Below are positions 27,645 through 37,802 of a stretch of 64,000 nt of DNA, piece after piece; position 1 is the stretch's first letter, and the number at the start of each line of letters is the position of its first letter. The notes under the pieces were generated by a model, which saw nothing but the letters and a program-made list of their open reading frames with translations, had not been told where the DNA came from and searched no databases. The translations under genes were made by a program, and so were the position numbers. The stretch spans positions 32,440-96,439 of the forward strand of contig NZ_KI928927.1 of assembly GCF_000521215.1 (NCBI RefSeq), in the 5' to 3' direction. This stretch comes from Labrenzia sp. DG1229. GTDB taxonomy: Bacteria > Pseudomonadota > Alphaproteobacteria > Rhizobiales > Stappiaceae.

Positions 27645-28192
27645 AAGCACGCAGAGCTGGCGCGAGTTGCTCGTTGACCTGAAAGCCCGCGGCCTTTCCA
27701 TCGACCCGTCATCAACGCTGCTGGCAGCACAAGGTCCTCAACGTGCTCAACAAGGTGCCGAAATCGGTGCAGCCGAACATGAAGGCTAATCTCCGGGAAG
27801 TTCGGGACGCGCCGGATCGGGCCACCGCCGAGGCCGCCATCACCGTCTTCGTCGACAAGTACGATGCAAAATATCCGAAAGCCGTCGAGTGCCTGACGAA
27901 GGACCGCGAAGCGCTGCTGACCTTCTTCGACTTTCCGGCCGAACATTGGGATCACTTGAGGACATCGAATCCGATCGAAAGCGTCTTCGCCACTGTCCGG
28001 CACCGGACCGTGCGCACCAAGGGCAGCCTGTCCCACAGGACGGCAAGGCTCATGGTTTTCAAGCTGGTCATGGCCGCTGCAAAATCATGGCGGCGGCTGA
28101 AGGGCGAAAATCAGTTGCCAATGGTCGTCGAAGGCATCAAATTCGCCGACGGCGTTGCCGTCACGACAACGCCTGATCAACACGCCGCCTAA
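27645..28192 (+). pseudogene. IS256-family transposase, C-terminal segment with deletion
   Basis: Resumes SWRELLVDLKARGLSI, then jumps out of frame to RHQRCWQHKVLNVLNKVPKSVQPNMKANLREVRD and runs to the normal C-terminus (TSNPIESVFATVRHRTVRTKGSLS). The missing ~30 codons normally contain the GDGxxGFW block with a catalytic Asp, so the enzyme was dead regardless of the IS66 insertions. Confidence 0.9.
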
Positions 28193-28297
28193 TCGGTCCC
28201 GTCACCCAATTCCAAACATAGCTCCTCGGTGAATCAGGTTTATTCATCCCATTAGGTCACGCCATACCGATAGAGCCATCGGGTTGTTCGACAGGAT

Positions 28298-28347
28298 GGC
28301 CGTCTGCTTCATTGATCGGCGAGGATGTGTCCGAGCGACTGGACGTG
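28298..28347 (+). pseudogene. IS66 tnpC scrap
   Basis: About 50 bases whose translation (GEDVSERLDV) and nucleotide sequence closely match the zinc-region segment of IS66 element A tnpC (around 23760-23810, other strand). Nothing else of that element remains, so this records an older IS66 event next to the IS256 target. Confidence 0.65.
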
Positions 28348-28397
28348 AAACTGACCGACTGAAACCCATCAAGCGACAACCCTGTGAGAAATGCGGG

Positions 28398-29519
28398 CTA
28401 GGCGGCGGTCCTTTGAAAACTGAGCATTACTGCTTCCAGAGCCTCTTCGCGACTAAACGGTGCGCGGTCATCGACAAGATCCAAACTTGCTTCGGCGAGT
28501 TCAAGAGCCTCAGAGAGGGTGATGATGGAACTGATGCTGGGAGCTGCCGACTGAGCGAGCACCTGAGAAATTTTTGAGAATACCAATTCATGTGATGAAA
28601 CACCGAGTGCTTGTGCAAGTGGGTCAAACCTTTCGGGACGCGCTTGATACGCTTGCTCTACCACTCCCGGAATAAGTAAACTTGCCGCATAACCGTGGGG
28701 GATCCCGAGTTGAGGACCCGCCAAATCTGAAAAATGATGAGAGAATGTCAATCCGGAGCCGGTGCTAAACGAAAGAGCTGAGAACGTCGCTGCAATCATC
28801 ATTGCATCGCGCGAGCGTGGATTGCCACCAGCGATGGCTAAGGCAAAATGTTCGTTGACCCATCTAAGGGCCTGCAGCGAAAAGCAGTCCGTAGTCGGAA
28901 AAGCCCGCGGAGAGATATACGCTTCCAACGCCTGGCAGAATGCATCCAGCCCACTTACAGAAGTCTGAGTAGGTGGAAGAAGGTCCGTGAGTGAGGGATC
29001 AAGAATAGCCAATCTTGGATGGCAACCGCCCTTCGCGAAGCCAATCTTCGCACCGGTCTTATCGTCGACAACGGCAACGCCGCGCGTGACTTCCGCACCT
29101 GTGCCTGCCGTGGTTGGAATGGCTACGAGAGGCAACACTGATCTGACCGAAGAACCACCTTCGCCGAGATAGGCTCGATAGTTGTGATACACGCCGGCCG
29201 CCGTGACAGCAATCACCTTGCCAATGTCGATTACGCTTCCTCCACCAAGCGCAACGACTCCATCGCAACCTGATGCGCATGCCACTTCTGCCGTGACAGA
29301 TAGCAAATCCAGACTTGGTTCCCCATTCTGCAATTCATGACTAACTAACGTGACATTGGTACTGGCCTCAATGAGCGACGCTATTGATGACAGCGCCGAG
29401 TCAAAAAGAAAAAACACTCGCTTGACGCCTAGAGATTCCAATTTGTTGTTCAGTTCTTGCAGTTTTCCCCTTCCAAAGACAATTTCGGTCGGGCAGTAAA
29501 ATCGACAATTCGGGATCAT
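28398..29519 (-). CDS. Iron-type alcohol dehydrogenase family protein, atypical metal site
   Basis: 373 residues of the Fe-ADH/dehydroquinate-synthase-like fold. NAD-binding GGGSVIDIGKVIAV and PTTAGTGAEVT are normal. In the metal region the usual DAxxHAIEAY reads DAFCQALEAY, so the second metal-binding His is Gln. The later His pair reads SHHFSD and IPHG, with Asp where many members have the catalytic-pocket His. The metal dependence or reaction may differ from classical reductases of short aldehydes. Last gene of the 28-34 kb operon; its start overlaps the stop of the kinase-like gene (ATGA). Confidence 0.85.
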   Translation of the reverse strand: MIPNCRFYCPTEIVFGRGKLQELNNKLESLGVKRVFFLFDSALSSIASLIEASTNVTLVSHELQNGEPSLDLLSVTAEVACASGCDGVVALGGGSVIDIGKVIAVTAAGVYHNYRAYLGEGGSSVRSVLPLVAIPTTAGTGAEVTRGVAVVDDKTGAKIGFAKGGCHPRLAILDPSLTDLLPPTQTSVSGLDAFCQALEAYISPRAFPTTDCFSLQALRWVNEHFALAIAGGNPRSRDAMMIAATFSALSFSTGSGLTFSHHFSDLAGPQLGIPHGYAASLLIPGVVEQAYQARPERFDPLAQALGVSSHELVFSKISQVLAQSAAPSISSIITLSEALELAEASLDLVDDRAPFSREEALEAVMLSFQRTAA

Positions 29520-30172
29520 GGAGAAAACCTCATGTACTCAAGCATTTCGTCTGCGTAAGCAGCCCAGTCCATACGGCTTGTGTCGATGGACAACTTGGGG
29601 GGACGGCAAATCTCAAATAAGCGATCGATCACATCGCGTCGCCTCTGAAACTCAGCAACCTGCGCATCGAAATTGCCCATTTGATCGAGATATCGGCCCC
29701 AGCCAGGTCCACGATAACGGCGCGTTGAGATCACGGAACGTTCTGCCACCAAATCCGACGGAAAACTGAGGCGGACTATTGCTAAGTTTGCACTAGCGCG
29801 GAGGTTATCCAAGTATTCAATCTGGTCCATCGGCTCAATGCGCAACTCAGCGCAAAGGTTTAGCAGCCAGCTCTCCGCCATGACGACGGTCTTGGGATCG
29901 ACGTCACGCGACGGCCAGGTGGCGCTCACTCGCGTGAGCTGTTCAATGATACGTAGGGGACTAGCTAAAAAGGCGGTAAGATCATCAAGCGAGCCAGTTG
30001 CACTAAAAGTTTCGTAAAAGCGCGTTTGTATCAGATTGTTTCTAAGAACAAGCAGTGACGTGTCCTCTCTCGAAACTAGCTTGGACGTGACCAATCTAAA
30101 CATTGTTGACTTGCCGACTCCGGTTACACCGGCAAAAGCGATCCCAGCTATCATTGGGTTGACGATCCTCAA
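29516..30172 (-). CDS. P-loop kinase-like protein 1
   Basis: 218 residues. Walker A GVTGVGKST at about residue 15-23 in an otherwise unfamiliar small NTPase. A putative Walker B/DE-like stretch (TVVMAESWLL) lies near residue 95, and basic lid residues (STRRYRGPGWGRYLDQMG) near 150-165. It resembles thymidylate- or adenylylsulfate-kinase-like folds but not closely. It shares the lid and C-terminal pattern with the next gene, so the two are paralogues. Cytosolic; substrate unknown. Confidence 0.75.
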   Translation of the reverse strand: MRIVNPMIAGIAFAGVTGVGKSTMFRLVTSKLVSREDTSLLVLRNNLIQTRFYETFSATGSLDDLTAFLASPLRIIEQLTRVSATWPSRDVDPKTVVMAESWLLNLCAELRIEPMDQIEYLDNLRASANLAIVRLSFPSDLVAERSVISTRRYRGPGWGRYLDQMGNFDAQVAEFQRRRDVIDRLFEICRPPKLSIDTSRMDWAAYADEMLEYMRFSP

Positions 30173-30267
30173 CGGTTCAGAAACTTCATTTCAGATACGG
30201 CGAACAACTCGGCCTTCGATCGAACGGGCTCGTGATCTGAAATGGGCAGTTGTGGCTGCGGTGTGAT

Positions 30268-30963
30268 TTAGCCGGCATCGAAGTCGACTATCTTTTCCAA
30301 CGCTTCACTCCAATTTTGCTCTGTCGTGTCTACTGTCAGTATGGGAAGAGCTGATTCGGCTGCCAATCTCTCTAAGTTTGCTTGACGGCGCTTGAAATGA
30401 TTTACGAGGGCCAACTCGGCTTTGCCGTAACGGGAAAGAAAGGCGGCCCAGCTCTGACCGCGATGGCGAATCGTTGAACGAACGCAATTTTCAATCATTG
30501 CCTCGGGTTCGACACGCAATAACACGACACGCGCTCCAAGCGACATTAGTCGCCGATCTATGCGTCTCACAAAAGCCGGCTGGCAGCTCTCGCTTAGTAG
30601 GTCCAGCGCGAGGTAGTAATGGAAGCTCTCAAAAATAAAACTGCAGCTACCACGGCCGTCGGAACGATGAGCAAACTCACTTGAGGAATAATCATCGTGG
30701 AGACTCTTAAGCAGGCGCAGTCGCGATTCCGCCAACGAACTCGGGCACCCCTGATTTGCCATGCGAAGAGTATAACATTGCGAAAGATATATGCCGCCAT
30801 CCTGGCCAGTGAAGTGCTGCTCCTGAAGCAACCTCCTAAAGAGCGTAGATTTGCCTGTACCGCTAACACCCTCGAAGATGATGCCCTGGAAGCTCAAACC
30901 ACGGATCCCACTATCCACTTCGCTGCCTTCCTTTGCCACCGAGGCGTATATCTGCATCGCCAA
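30268..30963 (-). CDS. P-loop kinase-like protein 2
   Basis: 231 residues. Walker A GVSGTGKST near residue 34, FIFESFHYYLALDLL in the place of the E/D-S segment, and a lid region STIRHRGQSWAAFLSRYGK followed by FKRRQANLERL. Paralogue of the 218-residue gene downstream, 95 bases away. Its N-terminal ~23 codons overlap the end of the nucleotidyltransferase gene; a downstream start is possible but would trim little before the P-loop. Confidence 0.75.
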   Translation of the reverse strand: MAMQIYASVAKEGSEVDSGIRGLSFQGIIFEGVSGTGKSTLFRRLLQEQHFTGQDGGIYLSQCYTLRMANQGCPSSLAESRLRLLKSLHDDYSSSEFAHRSDGRGSCSFIFESFHYYLALDLLSESCQPAFVRRIDRRLMSLGARVVLLRVEPEAMIENCVRSTIRHRGQSWAAFLSRYGKAELALVNHFKRRQANLERLAAESALPILTVDTTEQNWSEALEKIVDFDAG

Positions 30964-31960
30964 AAAGCATCGAAGCGGGCTTGATGTGCAACAAGAAGGC
31001 GCAGGGAGGCAGATAAAATCTCGGTCGCTTCAGACGGCACTGTCGCGAGGTCATGAACGGGGAAAAAACGTGACAAAACAGACAGAGTAGCAGAACCAAG
31101 CGGCCTAAGTCCGACGCGATCGAGGAGACCCATCGCCGCCGGCCAATCAATGGGGCGCGCCTCGAACCTTATCAATTGCAAAATGTCCAAGTATCCGAGC
31201 AGCCCTTGTCTGAAGTATCCGTCTTTGGCGATATCCAGGAGTTTATGGACGAGATGCAATTCTCTAGGAAGCTGACAGCGTTGCCGACTGACGGGGGGGG
31301 AAGGGAGAAATGATTTACAATGCAATTTAAATCGAGATCTCGGGCTATTTGCGTATGAAGTTCAACAACAATTCCCCGGTCTGGGTGAATTAATTGAGGT
31401 AGGTGAAGGGTCTTCGATGTGCCGTGATATTCTTGTTCGAGTTCTTCAGCGTAACCAGCACGTTGCAGCTCTAGGATCGCAGCCTCGCTTTGTCTTGTTG
31501 GTATAAGTATATCGACATCGCTCATCGGTCGTATTGCAACGTCTGGATAATAGTGGCGACCCAACAAGACGCCTTTCAAGCCGTAACTAGGGATACCTTT
31601 TTGCCAAAGAAATTCTTGGACGATATCAAATTCCCGGTGTGAGGCAACGATTGCATCGCGGCTTTCTGCAAAAAGCACCCGCCATTTGTTCCAAATCTCG
31701 GACACATCTCCACTATAATGCTGCTTCAACAGTACATGCTCCAACGCACCATGGAGGCGATGCACTTCGATGGCGGGATAAATTGCATGTAAGGATTCGG
31801 AATTATGCCAGATCTCACTCGCCCAAGTCGTGTTGTTGCCAAGCAATAACAGATCAGAGATACGGTTCTTCTGCTCGCGGTCTAACGGCGGCAGCAAGCG
31901 GTGCGCAAAAATAAGCGCTCGCTTTGCGCCAAAGACAGACTTCTGACAAGTGTGGGCCAT
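30894..31960 (-). pseudogene. Nucleotidyltransferase family protein, frameshifted at a C8 tract
   Basis: The first frame (from MAHTCQKSVFGAKRALIF at 31960) contains GLKGVLLGRHYYPDVAIRPMSDVDILI, the fold signature of the uncharacterised NTP_transf_5-type nucleotidyltransferases, and IVVELHTQIARDL. At a run of eight G on the plus strand (31293-31300) the homology moves to another frame, RQRCQLPRELHLVHKLLDIAKDGYFRQGLLGYLDILQL, which runs to 30894. The corrected product would be about 355 residues. Similar enzymes occur next to HprK-like kinases in peptide-modification clusters. The tract could be a phase switch or a sequencing error. Confidence 0.75.
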
Positions 31961-31997
31961 GCGGTGCTCTTAACCGGTAACATTTAGACTGCTGTTA

Positions 31998-32492
31998 CTA
32001 GACGGAACGGGGAGAATGGGTTTCGTTGAAGGGAACCGAAAGCAGACGGGCCGTTCGCCAACTACCATCGCAGATGGAATCCCGCACCACCGTTGGGCGG
32101 AGATCGGCGTCTGCTAACTCTGCGAGAGGTAACCAGTGAAAAACGATATGAGGCTCCTGTGACACGATGCTAGTAAGTGGCGGTTGCACTAGGAAATAGT
32201 GCTCTACGCCATGATAAATCTTGTCCCGGTGCCAGAAGCGGTTTTCAACCACAAACAAAAATTGGGGAGGCTCAATTGAAACACCCATTTCTTCTTGGTA
32301 TTCTGCTCGCACACGTTCGCTAAGACTCTCGCCGTACTCCAATCTGCCTCCAGGAAAGGCGAAATTTGCTGTGTCGTCGTCGCTCGGTCGTTGAACAAGA
32401 ACACACTCGCCTCGAAAACAAAGACTGCGAACGCTCACTCTCGTGATTTGTGCGGCGGTAATCTTCTCAAAGAAACTATCTTGGCTGGTCAT
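31998..32492 (-). CDS. NUDIX hydrolase
   Basis: 164 residues. Nudix box GGRLEYGESLSERVRAEYQEEMGV at about 48-71 keeps the metal-binding EYQEE glutamates but has Ala at the usual Arg of REUxEE. The surrounding text (SVRSLCFRGECVLVQRP, FVVENRFWHRDKIYHGVEHYFLV) resembles the GDP-mannose/ADP-ribose-type branch. It hydrolyses nucleoside diphosphates linked to another moiety. It sits 37 bases upstream of the nucleotidyltransferase and 17 bases after the HprK-like gene, so it is co-transcribed. Confidence 0.88.
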   Translation of the reverse strand: MTSQDSFFEKITAAQITRVSVRSLCFRGECVLVQRPSDDDTANFAFPGGRLEYGESLSERVRAEYQEEMGVSIEPPQFLFVVENRFWHRDKIYHGVEHYFLVQPPLTSIVSQEPHIVFHWLPLAELADADLRPTVVRDSICDGSWRTARLLSVPFNETHSPRSV

Positions 32493-32509
32493 TACTGATC
32501 CTTCTAAGT

Positions 32510-33730
32510 CTAGCCGTGCGACAATAGTCCGGAGAGTTCCTCTGCTCTCCTAACATCGTTTCGTAGGTTCTGTCGGAGCTCATCCACATCTCCGAAACCG
32601 TACGCAACCCTGAACACGTCTGCGTTCTGAACAATTCTCTCGAGCATTTCTCTGACCGCTTCACTGCACACCTGTCGTGGTAGAAGCCACGGATTACACC
32701 ATTTCTCGTCGATCGGCGTCATGACCTGTCCGGAAAGCTCGTCTAACGCCTGCTGATGATTAAGTTTCGTCATTTTTACGCCACTGCCGGTTTTTTGGAT
32801 GGCTGGCACCAGAATTCTCTTCAGCTTTCCGCCGCCGCTATGCGGTACACGCATAAACTGCGATATTTCCAACGGTGTTAGCTCAAGTTTTATTCCAGAG
32901 CCAAAGGTAGCTGCTTCGCTCGTTTCTCCAGCCAACCGAGGATCCTGAGGGCGGTAGAGTGTACTAAGGTCCGGGACGTGCAAATTAGGGAAAGCTCTTG
33001 CGGTACCCCAACCAACGCGGATCGCCATCGGGAACGGTAGCACTGCCAGCCCTTCCCCATCTTGCACAACTAACACCCGATCGTTGGCCAAATACTCCAT
33101 CTCAGAAATCAAAAGGCCGGTGAGCATAGCAGTAGTCTTGCCACAGCATTTATCCGCGACGATTAGCGTGACTTCCTCATCCTTCACAAAGCCACCTCCG
33201 TGCAGGAGGATACCACCGTGCGCTTCCAATTCCCGAAGGTACAATTCCCTAAGCACCCGCATTATCTGTGTTTTAACGTTTGGATTTGAGAGCACCAGGG
33301 TAACACGGTTTCGAACCGGTTCTTGGATGATCACAAATTTGGCGGAATGGTATAGAGGTTCCACTAGCCATATACGAAGCTCGGGCCACTCCCAACAGAC
33401 CATTTCGGGGTCGTCGACGAAGGTCTCTACCTTGAAGGTCGGCTCGAATTCCTGGACGATCGAGCTCACCTCAATACAGAGCTGCTCCGAAACGAGACAC
33501 CTGATCTCATGTTCAACCGGCAAACAACCAGATAAGCTGTAGGCAGTGTGGGGTAAGAAATGTTCAACAAGTTCGAACATTTCCGAGACTGCAAATCGAC
33601 ACAAAAACCGACAGTGTCCGAGCCAGAATGCTCTGGAAGAGGTATTCGACAACCGTCCGTCAATCTCTCTTATTCGTGCCGCTAAATCACGGCTCACCCG
33701 CGCGTCCAAGTCAGACGATTCTCTGCTCAT
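32510..33730 (-). CDS. HPr-kinase-like protein
   Basis: 406 residues. The C-terminal two-thirds carries LHGGGFVKDEEVTLIVADKCCGKTTAML with a variant P-loop (ADKCCGKTT), then YLANDRVLVV, which corresponds to the HprK/P base region ending in NDR. Such kinases phosphorylate proteins or small peptides on Ser, but the target here is unknown. The N-terminal ~130 residues are unassigned. The gene starts inside the carbamoyltransferase stop (ATGA overlap). Confidence 0.75.
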   Translation of the reverse strand: MSRESSDLDARVSRDLAARIREIDGRLSNTSSRAFWLGHCRFLCRFAVSEMFELVEHFLPHTAYSLSGCLPVEHEIRCLVSEQLCIEVSSIVQEFEPTFKVETFVDDPEMVCWEWPELRIWLVEPLYHSAKFVIIQEPVRNRVTLVLSNPNVKTQIMRVLRELYLRELEAHGGILLHGGGFVKDEEVTLIVADKCCGKTTAMLTGLLISEMEYLANDRVLVVQDGEGLAVLPFPMAIRVGWGTARAFPNLHVPDLSTLYRPQDPRLAGETSEAATFGSGIKLELTPLEISQFMRVPHSGGGKLKRILVPAIQKTGSGVKMTKLNHQQALDELSGQVMTPIDEKWCNPWLLPRQVCSEAVREMLERIVQNADVFRVAYGFGDVDELRQNLRNDVRRAEELSGLLSHG

Positions 33731-34690
33731 GCCGATACCTTTTCCCGCATCTGCAGAATTCTATTGAGCTCTTGCTCCGTTCGGGCTGCGACAAACCCTT
33801 GGATCATCAGACAATCTACGCGCGTTGCTGCAAGGAATTTAAGAGCATCGCTAGGGGTCTCGACTATCGGCTTTCCAGCTATGTTCATTGACGTATTCAA
33901 CAGAACGCCAATGCCAGTAATCTGATGGAAAGCCTTGATCACCCGAGCGAACCCGGGATCGTCGAAGTCATCCACCGTCTGTACCCGCGCTGATCCGTCG
34001 GCATGGGTTATGCCTGGCAAGCGCGACCGCCACTCGGGTCTGACGGAGCCGATCAACAACATATATGGCGAAGGTGCGCCCAGCTCGAAATAGCGGGCGT
34101 AGTCTTCGGATCGTACCGCTGGCGCGTAAGGTCTGTAGGGTTCGCGATACTTCACGCATTGGTCGAGGCGCTGTTTGATATCCGGATCCCTGCAGTCAGC
34201 GAGTATCGAGCGATGCCCGAGCGCGCGGGGACCGAACTCACTTCGACCATCGTAGCGCGCAACGATACATCCGTTAGCTATAAGGCAGCCTGTGAGATAG
34301 TCGGGTTCCTCAACTCTTGAATACGGAGTTCCTGCCGAGACTAAGGTTTTTTCGATCTCTTCGTCGTCGTAGATTCGCCCGAGGAAGGGCGATGGCGAAC
34401 GTGTCGGCAATGTCCGCGAGGTTTTGTTCCGGTACCATCCAAGATAAGCGGCACCTAGCGCAGTGCCGGCATCATGCGCTGCTGGCTGAACGAAAATTCG
34501 CTTAAAGGGGGTCTCTTTAAGAATGCGGTGATTTGCTATCGCATTCAGGAAGACGCCGCCAGCCAATTCTTGGGTTGTCGATCCTGCGTGGCCTGTTGCA
34601 TTGCTGCCTGGGCCTCGAGAAACTCAAGATTGGCGGCAAAGATTGCCATGTGTCGAGTAGAGTCTCGCGGAAAAAGGGCCGTCAATGGCG
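33727..34690 (-). pseudogene. NodU/CmcH-type carbamoyltransferase, 5'-truncated
   Basis: The intact frame (34566 down to 33727) is the C-terminal YrdC-like/Kae1-like half: LAGGVFLNAIANHRIL, QPAAHDAGTALGAAYLG, RSEFGPRALGHRSILADCRDP, KYREPYRPYAPAV and LLNTSMNIAGKPIVETPSDAL. Upstream, homology seems to continue in another frame (LTALFPRDSTRHMAIFAANLEFLEAQAAM), so there is a one-base shift near 34570. The N-terminal half, including the first metal- and ATP-binding region, is absent. Full-length enzymes O-carbamoylate natural products. The gene ends abruptly at the near-copy of the groEL end, so the truncation is probably the island edge. Confidence 0.75.
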
Positions 34691-34707
34691 GGCGCTCAGC
34701 AAAGCAA

Positions 34708-34740
34708 TTGAACGTCTGGCTTCTTGAAGGTCCATGCCGC
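34708..34740 (-). repeat. Near-copy of the groEL 3' end (possible att site)
   Basis: 33 bases matching 34828-34860 (groEL stop codon and last codons) at 28 of 33 positions by eye, same orientation, spaced exactly 120 bases. It lies between the truncated carbamoyltransferase and the groEL terminator. It may be an attachment-site remnant of integration at groEL. No integrase is present in the window. Confidence 0.5.
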
Positions 34741-34791
34741 GCTCGTGCTGCTAGGCGGTACGAATTGAAAATGATGAGTGTGGCGACATGC

Positions 34792-34818
34792 AAAAAGGGC
34801 GGCACAAGGCCGCCCTTT
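34792..34818 (-). terminator. Intrinsic terminator of groESL
   Basis: Inverted repeat AAAGGGCGGC/GCCGCCCTTT with a 5-base loop, followed on the minus strand by a run of five T. It starts 26 bases after the groEL stop. Confidence 0.92.
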
Positions 34819-34843
34819 CCAAAAGCATTGAACGTTTGGCTTC

Positions 34844-36496
<1,653 letters not shown>

Positions 36497-36544
36497 TCAC
36501 CTAAATTGAGAAATGGAGGAGATCAGAAGCGGTTCGCTGTTTGA

Positions 36545-36832
36545 TTAAGCGATCACGCCCATGATGTCGGATTCCTTCATGATCAGGAGGTCTTCACCGT
36601 CGATTTTGACTTCGGTGCCTGACCACTTGCCGAACAGGACGCGGTCGCCTGCCTTGACGTCGAGCGCAACGATCTCGCCGTTGTCTTTACGGGCGCCAGT
36701 GCCGATAGCGATGATCTCGCCTTCCTGCGGCTTTTCCTTAGCGGTGTCCGGAATGATGATTCCGCCGGCAGTCTTCTCTTCAGAGTCTACGCGGCGAACG
36801 ACGACACGGTCGTGCAATGGACGAAATGCCAT
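36545..36832 (-). CDS. groES: Co-chaperonin GroES
   Basis: 95 residues from [14 protein letters not shown]. The open frame extends 18 codons further up, but the family N-terminus fixes the start at 36832. The mobile loop ([22 protein letters not shown]) and roof loop are intact. It caps the GroEL ring. Confidence 0.97.
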   Translation of the reverse strand: MAFRPLHDRVVVRRVDSEEKTAGGIIIPDTAKEKPQEGEIIAIGTGARKDNGEIVALDVKAGDRVLFGKWSGTEVKIDGEDLLIMKESDIMGVIA

Positions 36833-36932
36833 AAGACTGTTTCCTCTCATGAGCGCGCCCCACGCAATTGGCAGCGCGCGAGACATGATTAATGGGTTGA
36901 ACTAAGCAGGAGACCTTGATCCCTGCTGCGTA

Positions 36933-36959
36933 TTAGCACTCCCTCAAGGCGAGTGCTAA
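36933..36959 (-). promoter_or_regulatory. CIRCE operator (HrcA binding site)
   Basis: Perfect inverted repeat TTAGCACTC-N9-GAGTGCTAA, identical to the CIRCE consensus, 100 bases upstream of the groES start. HrcA repression relieved on heat shock is therefore expected for groESL. Confidence 0.96.
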
Positions 36960-37118
36960 CAGCGCCTTGGATTTATGCAGCAACGTCCAGATTGTCAATG
37001 GTTTGTGGGGAGAATTTAATCTTGACTTGGCGCAGATTTGCGGAATGGGGTCATTCCTGATCCAGGAACCTTGATCCAAACCGACGCGGAGAGCACGCGC
37101 GTCTCTCCGAACGCCCCG

Positions 37119-37694
37119 TTATTTGGGATCGGCAATCGTAAATGGCAAGGTGAATCCGGCCACTTTTCCACCCTCATCGTCGCTAAATCGGGTTTCGAGC
37201 TGATAATCGCCGGCCGGAAGCCCGCTGAACTGGAAGGAAAGGGCTGCGGCAAGTTCGCGTTGCTTCGATCGGCCCTCACCGGAAAACGCGGCGAAATTGT
37301 TCTGCTCGGCCAGGACCTGACCCGACAGGTTCAGGAGCCTGTAGCTTGCTGTCAAGTCAAACGCGTAAATGCCGTCGGTCTGACTGAAGGAATATCCGAT
37401 CGGTTCGGCATAGATGGAAAGGACGTCGTTTTCCTGAAAGACGGCATCTTTGTGCGGAGTATACTGTCCGTACGCGGTTCCACCATCTTGCGTGAAAGTT
37501 GCAACGGAGAATGCAAGTCCGTTAGCTTCCCAGGCTGCATCATAAGCTGTCAGTGCGTCCGTGAACGCATTTGAGGGAGTGGAGACAGTTTCAGCTTGAA
37601 CACTTGCTGTGCAAATCCCCGTATAAATCCCCGTTGCCAGGAGGATAGCAGAGGCGCCTCGCCGGGAGACACGTATTCCTGTCAGCATTTTCAC
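37119..37694 (-). CDS. Secreted hypothetical protein
   Basis: 191 residues. An N-terminal signal peptide is likely (ASAILLATGIYTGICTASVQA, cleavage near VQA/ET). The mature part is beta-rich with repeated aromatic/Gly patterns (YDLTASYRLLNLSGQVLAEQNNF, SFQFSGLPAGDYQLETRFSDDEGG), reminiscent of an extracytoplasmic beta-sandwich. No family recognised. It lies alone between groESL and the sigma-54 regulator. Confidence 0.7.
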   Translation of the reverse strand: MKMLTGIRVSRRGASAILLATGIYTGICTASVQAETVSTPSNAFTDALTAYDAAWEANGLAFSVATFTQDGGTAYGQYTPHKDAVFQENDVLSIYAEPIGYSFSQTDGIYAFDLTASYRLLNLSGQVLAEQNNFAAFSGEGRSKQRELAAALSFQFSGLPAGDYQLETRFSDDEGGKVAGFTLPFTIADPK

Positions 37695-37802
37695 TTCCCC
37701 GCACGCCCTTATGTCTTGTCGTTTCTTGGCGATTTCGCCGATATAGACCGACTTTTGACGATAGACAAGAAAATGTGTGCAATGCAGTAAACGGATAGCC
37801 GG

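Larger units (their letters stand above)
21385..28224 (+). mobile_element. IS256-family element, dead, carrying two IS66 insertions
   Basis: Bounded by diverged inverted repeats that both begin GAGCTATG (21385 inward and 28224 inward on the other strand). It is flanked by an exact 9-bp target duplication CTCGGTGAA (21376-21384 and 28225-28233), the length expected for IS256. Without the two IS66 elements and their duplications the element is about 1.3 kb. The transposase is split in three and also has an internal deletion. Confidence 0.9.

Noticed and set aside
28398-34566. Phosphonate biosynthesis cluster
   Set aside because: Fe-ADH and carbamoyltransferase occur in such clusters, but no phosphoenolpyruvate mutase is in the window and the Fe-ADH metal site is altered.
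28398-34566. Lasso-peptide cluster
   Set aside because: An HprK-like kinase and a nucleotidyltransferase are suggestive, but no cyclase, leader peptidase or precursor peptide was found.
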